Positions 33,738-41,681 of a DNA stretch of 64,000 nucleotides are shown here, piece by piece. The translations under genes were made by a program, and so were the position numbers. Positions within the stretch are counted from its first letter, which is position 1; every line of letters begins with the position of its first letter. The notes beneath the pieces were generated by a model. The model had not been told where the DNA came from. It did no database searches and saw only the letters and a list, made by a program, of their open reading frames with translations. Source of the stretch: Streptomyces zhaozhouensis (GTDB lineage: Bacteria; Actinomycetota; Actinomycetes; Streptomycetales; Streptomycetaceae); the NCBI RefSeq assembly GCF_900230195.1, contig NZ_OCNE01000002.1:248001-312000 (forward strand). The letters are read 5' to 3'.

Positions 33738-34919
33738 GTGAACGAGGTGCGGGCCACCTTCTGGCTGGGCCGGATCGCCGGCGTGCGGGTCGGGGTGCAC
33801 TGGAGCGTCGCCGTGCTCTTCGCGGTGATCGCGCTCGGCCTGGGCGCGGAGCGGCTGCCCGATGCCTACCCCGATCGGAGCCCGCTCGGCTACACGCTGC
33901 TCGCGCTGCTGGCCGGGCTGCTGTTCTGGGCGTCGCTGCTGGTCCACGAACTGGCGCACGCCCTGGTGGCGCGGCGTTCCGGGGTGCCGGTCGACGAGAT
34001 CACGCTGTGGCTGCTCGGCGGCGCGACCCGCACCCGGCGGGAGGCGCCGGACCCGGGCTCCGAGTTCCGCATCGCGGCAGCGGGGCCGGCGACCAGCCTG
34101 GCGCTCGGGGTGCTTTTCACCGTGCTGACCTGGGTGTTGGTGGCCGCCGACGCCGGGCCGCTGGTGGAGGTCACGGCCTGGCTCGCGGTGATCAACTTCC
34201 TGTTGGCGCTCTTCAACGCCTTTCCCGCCGCCCCGCTCGACGGCGGCCGGGTGCTGCGCGCCGCGCTCTGGCGTCGCTCGGGCGACCGGCCGCGCGCCAT
34301 CTCCCAGACCAGCACGGCGGGGCAGGCGTTCGGCTGGCTGCTGGTGATCGTCGGGCTGGTGGTGTTCCTGTGGACGGGCGCGTTCGGCGCGGTCTGGCTG
34401 GCGCTGGTCGGCTGGTTCGTGGCCGGCGCCGCCGCGTTGGAGGGGCAGGCGTCGCGGACGCGGCAACTGCTCGCCGGGGTGCCGGTGCGGGAGAGCATGA
34501 CGCCGGGCCCGACGACCGTGCCGGCGGACGAGACCGTGGGCGGGCTGCTGTCGGAGACCGGGCCCGCGCTCGACCACCCGGCGCTGCCGGTCGTCGGCCG
34601 GGACGGCACGCCCGTCGGCCTGGTCACCCGGGAGATGCTGCGGAACGTGCCCGTCGAGAAGCACCGGGCCCTGACCGTCGCGGAGATCATGGTCCCGTTG
34701 GACGAGGTGCGCACCACCCCGCCCGACGGCGACCTCGCCGAACTGCTGCCCAGCCTCGACCCGGGCCCCGAGCACCGCGTGCTGGTCATCGACCGGAACG
34801 GGCGGCCGGACGGCGGCGACGGGCGTGCGCCGCGGCTGCTCGGGATCGTCTCGCCCTCCGACGTCAACCGCACCATTAGCCGGCTCACCACCGGCGGGCG
34901 CCGGCAACCGGCCGGCTGA
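33738..34919 (+). CDS. Site-2 protease family (M50) membrane metalloprotease with CBS domains
   Basis: A 393-residue membrane protease from GTG 33738 (VNEVRATFWLGRIAGVRVGV), the common family start; ATG 33675 is also in frame. The zinc motif HELAH is at 70-74 in a membrane helix, and the second metal motif is FNAFPAAPLDGGR with D168 (equivalent to NPDG). At least five hydrophobic segments occur in the first 230 residues. Two CBS domains follow at about 245-390 (VRESMTPGPTTVPADETVGG; VAEIMVPLDEVRTT), which bind adenine nucleotides and probably tie activity to energy state. The target could be an anti-sigma factor or another membrane protein. The gene stands alone. Confidence 0.92.
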   Translation: MNEVRATFWLGRIAGVRVGVHWSVAVLFAVIALGLGAERLPDAYPDRSPLGYTLLALLAGLLFWASLLVHELAHALVARRSGVPVDEITLWLLGGATRTRREAPDPGSEFRIAAAGPATSLALGVLFTVLTWVLVAADAGPLVEVTAWLAVINFLLALFNAFPAAPLDGGRVLRAALWRRSGDRPRAISQTSTAGQAFGWLLVIVGLVVFLWTGAFGAVWLALVGWFVAGAAALEGQASRTRQLLAGVPVRESMTPGPTTVPADETVGGLLSETGPALDHPALPVVGRDGTPVGLVTREMLRNVPVEKHRALTVAEIMVPLDEVRTTPPDGDLAELLPSLDPGPEHRVLVIDRNGRPDGGDGRAPRLLGIVSPSDVNRTISRLTTGGRRQPAG

Positions 34920-34950
34920 TGGCGCGCCGCGCCGCCGCGGCCCCGGTCGC

Positions 34951-36024
34951 TCAGTTGTAGATCGTGGCTTCCTCGGCCGTCGCCGCGACACCGTTCTCGC
35001 CGTGGAAGAGCCGCTCGCCCCACTCGGTGAGCTGGGCGGGGTCGAAGTCGTTCACCAGGTCGAGATAGCCGACCTCGCTGCTGTTGCCGCTCCAGGACCA
35101 GCCCAGGTAGCCCAGGTCCAACTGCTCTGCGGTCGCCATGATGGCGTCCTCGTCCGGGTCGCCGTCCGAGTGGTTGTGCCCGAACTCGCCGACCAGGATG
35201 GGCAGTCCGGCGTCGACGAACGCGTTCAGGTACTCCTCGACGACGCCCGGCGCGTTGTAGACCCCGTACATGTGGATGGAGAAGATCGTGTTGCCCGTCG
35301 GGTCCGAGGCGTAGACGTCCTGGGCGCCGTCGCGCATCGTCCCGGTCCAGTCCTGGCCCCAGTTGGGGGCGTCCACCATGATCGTGTGCTCGAACCCGGC
35401 GTCGCGCAGCTTGCCGATCGCGGCGGTGGTGTCGGCGGCCCACGCCTCGTAACCGGTGTTGCCGAAGGGCTCGTTGCCGATGTTGACGATGATGTGGTCT
35501 TCCTCGCCCTGGAGTTCACCGAGGACGCTGACCCAGTAGTCGGCGGCGGCGTCCAGCGAGACGGCCGCCGACTGCTCGCCGTAGCCGGTGGTGTCGTGGA
35601 CCTCCAGCACGCAGATCAGCCGGTTGGCCTTGCACTCGGAGACGATGCCGGCGACCTGGTCGGGGGTGGTCTGCTCCCACTGGTGGCCGCTGCTGAGTAC
35701 CACCCGCACGGTGTTGGCGCCCAGTTCCTTGATGTCGCCCAACGCGCCGAGCTGGTCGGTGAACCAGGCGTGCGCGTGGTTGGCGCCCCGGATCACGAAG
35801 TCGTTGCCGGTGCTCTCGACCAGCCGGCCGTTCTCGACGTGCAGCCCGACGGCCCGCGCGCCCGGCTCGTCCGCGGTGGCCGGCTGCACGGAGAGCGCGG
35901 CACCCAGGGTGACGGCGACGCCGGCGGCGAGGGCGACTCCGACGCGCCTCGCGGTACTTGCCTTGGTATTTGCCTTGGCACTTGCCTTGCTACTTGCCTT
36001 GCTACTTGCCTTGCTGCTGTTCAT
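34951..36024 (-). CDS. Secreted GH5-family glycoside hydrolase (mannanase/cellulase-like)
   Basis: A 357-residue exported enzyme from ATG 36024, with GAGGAG ahead. The signal peptide has an unusually long, Lys/Ser/Ala-repeat n-region (residues 1-27) before the hydrophobic core VGVALAAGVAVTLGAALSV; cleavage is likely near PATADEP. The GH5 barrel shows FVIRGANHAHAWF, VRVVLSSG, LEVHDTTGYGE, the acid/base E185 in NIGNEPFGN and the nucleophile E280 in ILVGEFGHNH. The pattern fits GH5_8-type beta-mannanases. No carbohydrate-binding module is attached. A perfect CebR-type operator lies 30 bases upstream, so cello- or manno-oligosaccharides are the likely inducers. Confidence 0.9.
   Translation of the reverse strand: MNSSKASSKASSKASAKANTKASTARRVGVALAAGVAVTLGAALSVQPATADEPGARAVGLHVENGRLVESTGNDFVIRGANHAHAWFTDQLGALGDIKELGANTVRVVLSSGHQWEQTTPDQVAGIVSECKANRLICVLEVHDTTGYGEQSAAVSLDAAADYWVSVLGELQGEEDHIIVNIGNEPFGNTGYEAWAADTTAAIGKLRDAGFEHTIMVDAPNWGQDWTGTMRDGAQDVYASDPTGNTIFSIHMYGVYNAPGVVEEYLNAFVDAGLPILVGEFGHNHSDGDPDEDAIMATAEQLDLGYLGWSWSGNSSEVGYLDLVNDFDPAQLTEWGERLFHGENGVAATAEEATIYN
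35956..36015 (-). repeat. 12-bp coding repeat in the signal-peptide n-region
   Basis: Five units of ACTTGCCTTGCT (plus-strand reading), the three nearest the start identical, code for Ser-Lys-Ala-Ser-type repeats ahead of the hydrophobic core of the GH5 signal peptide. Length changes would stay in frame. Confidence 0.88.
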
Positions 36025-36053
36025 GGTCGTCTCCTCATCGAGTCATCGGGGAC

Positions 36054-36067
36054 TGGGAGCGCTCCCA
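36054..36067. promoter_or_regulatory. CebR-type operator TGGGAGCGCTCCCA
   Basis: A perfect 14-bp palindrome identical to the published consensus bound by CebR, the LacI-family repressor that senses cellobiose and related oligosaccharides in Streptomyces. It lies 30-43 bases upstream of the GH5 start and just after a candidate promoter, a position suited to repression. No CebR gene is in the window. Confidence 0.88.
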
Positions 36068-36079
36068 TGCGCGTCGTCC

Positions 36080-36109
36080 ATCACGCCATCGGGCCTGACG
36101 CGGTGTCAA
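36080..36109 (-). promoter_or_regulatory. Candidate promoter of the GH5 gene
   Basis: On the minus strand TTGACA (36109-36104) is followed after 18 bases by CGTGAT (36085-36080). A start near 36073 would place the CebR operator over the early transcribed region. The -35 is strong and the -10 weak. Confidence 0.4.
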
Positions 36110-36120
36110 GGCGCCGGAAA

Positions 36121-36140
36121 CCGTCGAATGGATTCGACGG
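36121..36140. promoter_or_regulatory. 20-bp palindrome CCGTCGAATGGATTCGACGG
   Basis: Two perfect 9-base arms with a 2-base centre, 97 bases upstream of the GH5 start and beyond the candidate promoter. It may be a second regulator site. It could also form a hairpin, but no gene ends here. Confidence 0.4.
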
Positions 36141-36223
36141 GTGGCGTACCGGGTGCTAACGGTGCATTCACGGCGGGGGCCCTACGGGGTTAGGCCGGGG
36201 CGACAGCGGTGGCGGGCGGGCGC

Positions 36224-36512
36224 GGAGCCCCTGCCGGGCGGGGCGGGGGCGACCACGGTGGCGGGCAGGCGCGGTGAGTACTCGACTGCCGGCATGTGGA
36301 CGGTTGCTCGCGCAGTTCCCCGCGCCCCTTCCGGGCCGGCGGGCGGCTTGAGGGCGTGGAGCCCCTGCCGGGCGGGGCGGGGGCGACCACCGTGGCGGGC
36401 GGGCGCGGTGAGTACTCGACCGCGGGCATGTGGACAGTTGCTCGCGCAGTTCCCCGCGCCCCTTTCGGGCCGGCGGACGGCTTGGGGGCGCGGAGCCCCT
36501 GCCGGGCGGGGG
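36224..36512. repeat. 134-bp tandem repeat, 2.1 copies, containing the REP-like 15-mer
   Basis: Units begin GGAGCCCCTGCCGGGCGGGG at 36224, 36358 and 36492 (the last partial). Each full unit carries GCGGTGAGTACTCGAC, GTTGCTCGCGCAGTTCCCC and GCGCCCCTT. The array fills the space between the GH5 promoter region and the 3' end of ptsI and accounts for most of the gene-free 36025-36520. Copies differ at few positions, so the duplication is recent. Confidence 0.92.
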
Positions 36513-36520
36513 CGCGCCGG

Positions 36521-38185
36521 TCAGCCGAGCGCGGCGTGCACGTGGTGGCGGGCCGTGGCCGCGTCCGGGGCGGTGCGGGCCGCTTCGGCCAGCTCGCGGC
36601 AGTCGGACAGGGTGTGCCCGGCCAGCGCCGCGCGCAGGCCGGGCAACGCGGCCGGCGCCGCCGAGAGGCTGGTGACGCCGAGGCCGGTCAGGACCAGCGC
36701 GAGCGCCGGGTCGGCCGCCGCCTCGCCGCAGACGCCGACCGGGCGGCCGAGCCGCCCGGCGGCCGTCGCCGTCCGGTGGACGAGGTCCAGCAGCGCCGGC
36801 TGCCAGGGGTCGAGGAGTTCGGCGAGGCCGCCGAGGGTGCGGTCGGCGGCGAAGGTGTACTGGGCGAGGTCGTTCGTGCCGATGCTGAGGAAGTCGCAGT
36901 CGGCGGCGAGGAGTTCGGCGCGCAGCGCGGCGGCGGGCACCTCGACCATCGCTCCGGCGGTCGGCAGCCCGTACGCGCGGGCGCGGGCGGCGAAGGCGGC
37001 GGCCTCGGCGGGCAGCGAGACCATGGGGGCCATGACCCACACCTCGGCGGTATTGGCCTCGGCCGCCCTGGCCAGCGCGGTCAACTGGTCGTCCAGCAGC
37101 CCGGGGTCGCGGGTCGCGGTGCGCAGCCCCCGCACGCCGAGCGCCGGGTTGGGCTCGTCGGGCGCGGTGGCGAACGGCAGCGGTTTGTCGGCGCCCGCGT
37201 CCAGGGTGCGGACGACGACACGGCGACCGGCGAACGCGGCGAAGACCCGGGCGTAGGCGGCGGTCTGCTCCTCGACGGAGGGCGCCTGCGCGCGGTCGAG
37301 GAAGAGGAACTCGGTGCGGAAGAGACCCACGCCCTCGCTGTCGGCCTCGGCCGCGGCCCGGAGTTCGCGGGGCGCGCCCACGTTGACCAGCAGCGCCACC
37401 CGGTGCCCCTCCGCGGTGCGGCCTGGGCCGCTCAGTGCGGTGGCGGTCCGGCGGCGCTGCCGTTCGCGGGCGGCGGCCTCGGCGACGCGTGCGGGCGCGG
37501 GGTCGGGTTCTACGGTGCCGGCGCCGCCGTCGACGAGGACGCGTTGCCCCTCGGTCAGCTCGCTCGCGCCGGGGCAGGCGACGACGGCCGGCACGCCCAG
37601 TCCCCGGGCGAGGATGGCGGTGTGTCCTGTGGGCCCGCCCTCCTCGGTGACCAGGGCGAGGACCTGCTCGGGGTCGAGCAGCGCGGTGTCCGCGGGGGCG
37701 AGGTCGGTGGCGACCAGGACATGCGGGTGGCCCGGGCTCGGCAGGCCGGGGACCGGCAGTCCGAGGAGGGCGGCGACGGCGCGGTCGCGGAGGTCGTCGA
37801 GGTCGGCGACGCGTTCGGCGAAGAGCCCGCCGGCGGCCTCCAGCGCGGCGCGGAACGAGCCGAAGGCGGCGGTCAGCGCGCGCGTCCCGTCGGAGCCGGC
37901 GCGCACCTCGGCTTCGGCCAGGTCGGCGAGGGCCGGGTCGTTGACCATCATGACCTGCGCTTCGAGCACCTCGGCTGCGGCGCCGGTCAGCGGGGCGGCC
38001 CGCCGTTCCAGCGTGGCGGCGACGTCGCGGAGCGCGGCGCGCACGGCCGCGGCCTCGGCCGGCGCCTCCTCCGGCGGCACGGCGCGGGGCGGCGGCGGCA
38101 GCCGGGGGGCGGCCATCCTGGCGACCGGCCCCTCGGCCGTTCCGCCGCCGACGCCGACGCCCGGGATGACGCGTGCCACGGTCAC
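36521..38185 (-). CDS. ptsI: Phosphoenolpyruvate-protein phosphotransferase (PTS enzyme I)
   Basis: A 554-residue enzyme I. GTG 38185 overlaps the ptsH stop by 4 bases (GTGA), so translation is coupled. It moves phosphate from PEP to HPr. The phospho-His is H188 in EEGGPTGHTAILARGLG. The PEP-binding barrel has GVGLFRTEFLFLDR, VVVRTLDAGADKPLPF, GAMVEVPAAAL, FLSIGTNDLAQYTFAADR and GVCGEAAADP. The length is normal. It is the last gene of the fructose PTS operon, with the 134-bp repeats directly downstream. There is no second enzyme I in the window; whether this is the only copy cannot be told. Confidence 0.95.
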   Translation of the reverse strand: MTVARVIPGVGVGGGTAEGPVARMAAPRLPPPPRAVPPEEAPAEAAAVRAALRDVAATLERRAAPLTGAAAEVLEAQVMMVNDPALADLAEAEVRAGSDGTRALTAAFGSFRAALEAAGGLFAERVADLDDLRDRAVAALLGLPVPGLPSPGHPHVLVATDLAPADTALLDPEQVLALVTEEGGPTGHTAILARGLGVPAVVACPGASELTEGQRVLVDGGAGTVEPDPAPARVAEAAARERQRRRTATALSGPGRTAEGHRVALLVNVGAPRELRAAAEADSEGVGLFRTEFLFLDRAQAPSVEEQTAAYARVFAAFAGRRVVVRTLDAGADKPLPFATAPDEPNPALGVRGLRTATRDPGLLDDQLTALARAAEANTAEVWVMAPMVSLPAEAAAFAARARAYGLPTAGAMVEVPAAALRAELLAADCDFLSIGTNDLAQYTFAADRTLGGLAELLDPWQPALLDLVHRTATAAGRLGRPVGVCGEAAADPALALVLTGLGVTSLSAAPAALPGLRAALAGHTLSDCRELAEAARTAPDAATARHHVHAALG

Positions 38186-38445
38186 TCGTCCCCGGCCGCG
38201 ACGAGCGCGGCCAGCGCCTCGACCGCCGCCTCGGCGCCCTCGCCCTCGGCGGCGAGCACCACCCGCTCGCCGTGCCCGGCGCCGAGCGCCAGCACGGAGA
38301 GCAGGCTGCGGGCGTCCACCGGGTCGCCGCCCTCGCGGGCGAGGGTGACGGGGACCGGCTGGTTCGCGGCGGCCTGGACCAGCAGGGCGGCGGGGCGGGC
38401 GTGCAGGCCGCCGGCGGCGCCTATCGCCACGGTGCGCTGGGGCAT
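38182..38445 (-). CDS. ptsH: PTS phosphocarrier protein HPr
   Basis: An 87-residue HPr with a strong AAGGAG site ahead of ATG 38445. The active-site His is H15 in GGLHARPAALLVQAA. The usual regulatory Ser region reads DARSLLSVLALGAGHGERVV, with Ser47 in the position phosphorylated by HPr kinase in Firmicutes; actinobacteria lack that control. HPr passes phosphate from enzyme I to the IIA domain of FruA, encoded next door. It starts 46 bases after fruA, across a hairpin. Confidence 0.95.
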   Translation of the reverse strand: MPQRTVAIGAAGGLHARPAALLVQAAANQPVPVTLAREGGDPVDARSLLSVLALGAGHGERVVLAAEGEGAEAAVEALAALVAAGDE

Positions 38446-38466
38446 CTCTCACTCCTTGGGTCGGGG

Positions 38467-38485
38467 CCCGGGGCGCGGCCCCGGG
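38467..38485. terminator. Intercistronic hairpin between fruA and ptsH
   Basis: CCCGGGGC (38467-38474) pairs with GCCCCGGG (38478-38485) over 3 bases, 6 bases after the fruA stop. It may end some transcripts or protect the upstream mRNA and so set different levels for fruA and ptsHI. Confidence 0.4.
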
Positions 38486-38491
38486 GTGCGG

Positions 38492-40645
38492 TCACGCGGT
38501 CTCAGGCACCGCCTCGGGGCGGGCGGCCTCGGTCTCGGCGACGGGTGAACCGGTCGGGGAACGGCGGGACTTGAGGAGCACGACCAGTGCCGTGCTGAGC
38601 GCGGTGCCGGCGGCGATCGCCACCAGGTAGAGGAACGGCGAGCCGATCAGCGGGACGACGAAGACGCCGCCGTGCGGGGCGCGCAGCGTGGCCTCGAAGC
38701 CCATGGAGAGGGCACCGGTCAGGGCGCCGCCGGCCATCGCCGAGGGGATGACCCGCAGCGGGTCGGCGGCGGCGAACGGGATGGCGCCCTCGGTGATGAA
38801 CGAGGCGCCCAGCACCCAGGCGGCCTTGCCGTTCTCCCGTTCCGTGCGGGTGAACAGCCGGGCCCGGACGACGGTGGCCAGCGCCATCGCCAGCGGCGGC
38901 ACCATGCCGGCGGCCATGACGGCGGCCATCACCCGCAGGTTGCCGTCCCCGGCCTCGGCGAGGCCGCCGACGGCGAAGGCGTAGGCGACCTTGTTGAGCG
39001 GTCCGCCCAGGTCGAAGCACATCATGGCGCCGAGGACCGCGCCGAGCAGCACCGCGTTGGAGCCGGAGAGGCCGTCGAGCCAGTCGGTCAGCTCGCGCTG
39101 GAGGGCGGCGAGCGGCTCGCCGACCACGACGAACATCAGGAAGCCGACGACGGCGGAACCGACGAGCGGGATCACCAGCACGGGCATCACGCCGCGCAAC
39201 GACGGGGGGACGCCGACGCGTTGGACGCCCATGACGACCAGGCCGGAGAGCAGGCCGGCGACGAGGCCGCCGAGGAAGCCGGCCTCGATGGTGACGGCGA
39301 TGGCGCCGCCCACGAAGCCGGGGACGAGACCGGGTCGGTCGACCATGCCGAACGCGATATAGCCGGCGAGGACGGGGACGAGGAAGCCGAACGCGGCGCC
39401 GCCGATCTGGTGGAAGAGCGCGGCCCAGCTGTCGCCCTCCAGCCAGGAGAAGTGGTCGGCGACGGAGGGCGCGTCGGCGATCTCGTGGCCGCCGATCGCG
39501 AAGGAGAGCGCGATCAGCAGGCCGCCGGCGGCGACGAACGGGACCATGTAGCTGACGCCGCTCATCAGATAGCGGCGCAGCCGGGAGCCGAAGCCCTCGC
39601 CCGCGCCGGGCGCGAGCGCGGGGCGCGCGGCGGGTTCGGGGGCGCGTGCGCCGCTGCCCTCGCGCGCGGCGGCGGCGCGCGCCTCCTCGACGAGCTGGGG
39701 GGCGCGGTTGACGGCGGCCTTCACGCCGACATCGACGGTCGGCTTCCCGGCGAACCGTTCCCGTTCCCGCACCTCCACGTCGTGGGCGAGGATCACGGCG
39801 TCTGCCCCGGCGATCAGCGCCGGGTCGAGCCGGGTGAAGCCGCCGGATCCCTGGGTCTCCACGACCAGTTCGACCCCGGCCTCCCGGCCGGCCCGCTCCA
39901 GGGACTCGGCCGCCATGTAGGTGTGGGCGATGCCGGTGGGGCAGGAGGTCACGGCCACGATCCGGAACGGGCGCGATGCGTCCGAGGCGGCCTCGGACGC
40001 GGACGGCTCTCCCGCGCCGGGCGCGGACGGGTCTCCCGCGCCGGGCGCGGACGCGGACTCGGGACCGGGCTTGGCCTCGGACGCGGCGGTTTCGCTGTCG
40101 GCGGGCGGGCGCGGTGGCTCGGCACGTTCCGGTATCTCCGGCGGCCGGGTCCCGTTCCCGGCGTCGCCGTCTCCCTCCCCCGGGCCCGCGTCCCGCTCCC
40201 CCGGGCGCTCGCCGCGGATCAGGGCCGCGACGGCGGCCGGGTCGGTCGCCTCGCGCAGGGCCCGGGTGAACTCCGGGCGCATCAGGCGGCGGGCCAGCTC
40301 GGCGAGGATCGCCAGATGGTCGCGGTCGCCGCCGACCGGCGCCGCGATCAGGAAGACCAGGTCGGCGGGCCCGTCCGGGGCGCCGAAGTCGATCCCGTCC
40401 CGGCTGCGGCCGAACGCCAGCGTCGGCTCGGAGACCTGGGAGCTGCGGCAGTGCGGGATGCCGATCCCGCCCTCCAGGCCGGTGGGCATCCGCGCCTCGC
40501 GCGCGGCCACGTCGGCGAGGAACGCTTCCAGGTCGGCGACCCGCCCCGCCTCCGCCATCCGGGTGCCGAGCGCGCGTACCGCCGCCTGGCCGCTGTCGGC
40601 CGTCAGGGACAGTTCGACCAGCTCGGGAACGATCAACTCGGCCAT
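38492..40645 (-). CDS. fruA: PTS fructose transporter IIABC
   Basis: A 717-residue fructose permease with domains in the order IIA-IIB-IIC. IIA (about 1-145) has the phospho-His H65 in GGIGIPHCRSS. A Pro/Ala/Ser/Glu-rich linker (about 146-225) with repeated SAPGAG-type units follows. IIB (about 226-330) has the phospho-Cys C235 in AVTSCPTGIAHTYMAAE. IIC (about 350-695) holds some eight to nine membrane helices, with YLMSGVSYMVPFVAAGGLLI and LGGPLNKVAYAFA. It imports fructose as fructose 1-phosphate, which FruK then uses. It lies 76 bases after fruK in the same operon. Confidence 0.95.
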   Translation of the reverse strand: MAELIVPELVELSLTADSGQAAVRALGTRMAEAGRVADLEAFLADVAAREARMPTGLEGGIGIPHCRSSQVSEPTLAFGRSRDGIDFGAPDGPADLVFLIAAPVGGDRDHLAILAELARRLMRPEFTRALREATDPAAVAALIRGERPGERDAGPGEGDGDAGNGTRPPEIPERAEPPRPPADSETAASEAKPGPESASAPGAGDPSAPGAGEPSASEAASDASRPFRIVAVTSCPTGIAHTYMAAESLERAGREAGVELVVETQGSGGFTRLDPALIAGADAVILAHDVEVRERERFAGKPTVDVGVKAAVNRAPQLVEEARAAAAREGSGARAPEPAARPALAPGAGEGFGSRLRRYLMSGVSYMVPFVAAGGLLIALSFAIGGHEIADAPSVADHFSWLEGDSWAALFHQIGGAAFGFLVPVLAGYIAFGMVDRPGLVPGFVGGAIAVTIEAGFLGGLVAGLLSGLVVMGVQRVGVPPSLRGVMPVLVIPLVGSAVVGFLMFVVVGEPLAALQRELTDWLDGLSGSNAVLLGAVLGAMMCFDLGGPLNKVAYAFAVGGLAEAGDGNLRVMAAVMAAGMVPPLAMALATVVRARLFTRTERENGKAAWVLGASFITEGAIPFAAADPLRVIPSAMAGGALTGALSMGFEATLRAPHGGVFVVPLIGSPFLYLVAIAAGTALSTALVVLLKSRRSPTGSPVAETEAARPEAVPETA

Positions 40646-40721
40646 CGCGGGCTCCTCTGCTCGCTGTCGTGCTCGGACTTCCGCACCCCGTTCAGCGCGA
40701 TCCCGTTCACCGGGGCCTCGT

Positions 40722-41681
40722 TCACGTCGTTCCCCCGCCCTGGCCGGCGGTCAGCGGCCGGTCCACGGGCACGTCGGCCGTGGTGACCACGGCCGAGGGC
40801 GCGAGGTCGGCCGCCGTCGGCATCGCGCTGCCCGGCAGCCCGACGGCCGCCGCTCCGTGCGCGACCGCCGCCGCCAGCGCCCCGGGGCCCCGGCCGCCCG
40901 CCGCCAGGAACCCGGCGAGCGAGGCGTCGCCGGCACCGACGTCGCTGCGGACGGCGGCGACCGGCGCGTGCCCCCAGTACGTGCCCTCGGCCTCGACCAG
41001 CAGTTGCCCGTCCGCGCCCAGGCTCGCGAGCACCGCTCCCGCGCCCCGGGCGCGCAGCTCGCGCGCCGCGTCCGCCGCGTCCCCCACCGTGCGCAACGGT
41101 CGGCCGACGGTCTCGGCCAGCTCGTCGACGTTGGGCTTGACCACGTCGGGGCGGTGCGCGAGGGCGGCGACGAGCGCCTGGCCCGAGGTGTCCAACGCGA
41201 TCCGGGCGCCGGCCGGGTGGGCGCGGGCGACCAGCTCCGCGTACCAGGCGGGGCCCAGGCCGCGCGGCAGGCTGCCGCAGCAGGCGATCCACTCGGCGTC
41301 GGCCGATCGGGCCCGCACGGTCTCCAGCAGCGCGTCCGCCTCGGCAGGACTCAGCGTCGGGCCGGGGGCGTTGACCTTGGTGAGCAGCCCGTCGGGCTCG
41401 ACCAGGGTGACGTTGACCCGCGTCGATCCGGCGAGCTCCACGCCCACCACGTCGATCCCGCGCCCGTCGAGCAGCCGTGCCAGCAGCGCGCCCTCGGCGC
41501 CGCCGAGCGGCAGCACCGCCGTCGTCGCGCCGCCGCCGGCCGCGACGGCGCGGGCGACGTTGACGCCCTTGCCGCCGGGCTCGACCCGGTCGCCCTCGGC
41601 GCGCAGCAGGCCGCCCCTGCGCAGCGCCGGCACCTCGTAGGTGCGGTCCAGGCTGGGGTTGGGGGTGACGGTGAGTATCAC
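40722..41681 (-). CDS. fruK: 1-phosphofructokinase
   Basis: A 319-residue PfkB-family sugar kinase that converts fructose 1-phosphate to fructose 1,6-bisphosphate with ATP. The N-terminus MILTVTPNPSLDRTYEV is typical of FruK; the sugar-binding GGKGVNVARA region and the catalytic VGAGDASLAGF (usual GAGD with the base Asp) are intact. The GTG start at 41681 overlaps the fruR stop by 4 bases. Its place between fruR and fruA matches the fruRKA order of Streptomyces. Confidence 0.95.
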   Translation of the reverse strand: MILTVTPNPSLDRTYEVPALRRGGLLRAEGDRVEPGGKGVNVARAVAAGGGATTAVLPLGGAEGALLARLLDGRGIDVVGVELAGSTRVNVTLVEPDGLLTKVNAPGPTLSPAEADALLETVRARSADAEWIACCGSLPRGLGPAWYAELVARAHPAGARIALDTSGQALVAALAHRPDVVKPNVDELAETVGRPLRTVGDAADAARELRARGAGAVLASLGADGQLLVEAEGTYWGHAPVAAVRSDVGAGDASLAGFLAAGGRGPGALAAAVAHGAAAVGLPGSAMPTAADLAPSAVVTTADVPVDRPLTAGQGGGTT

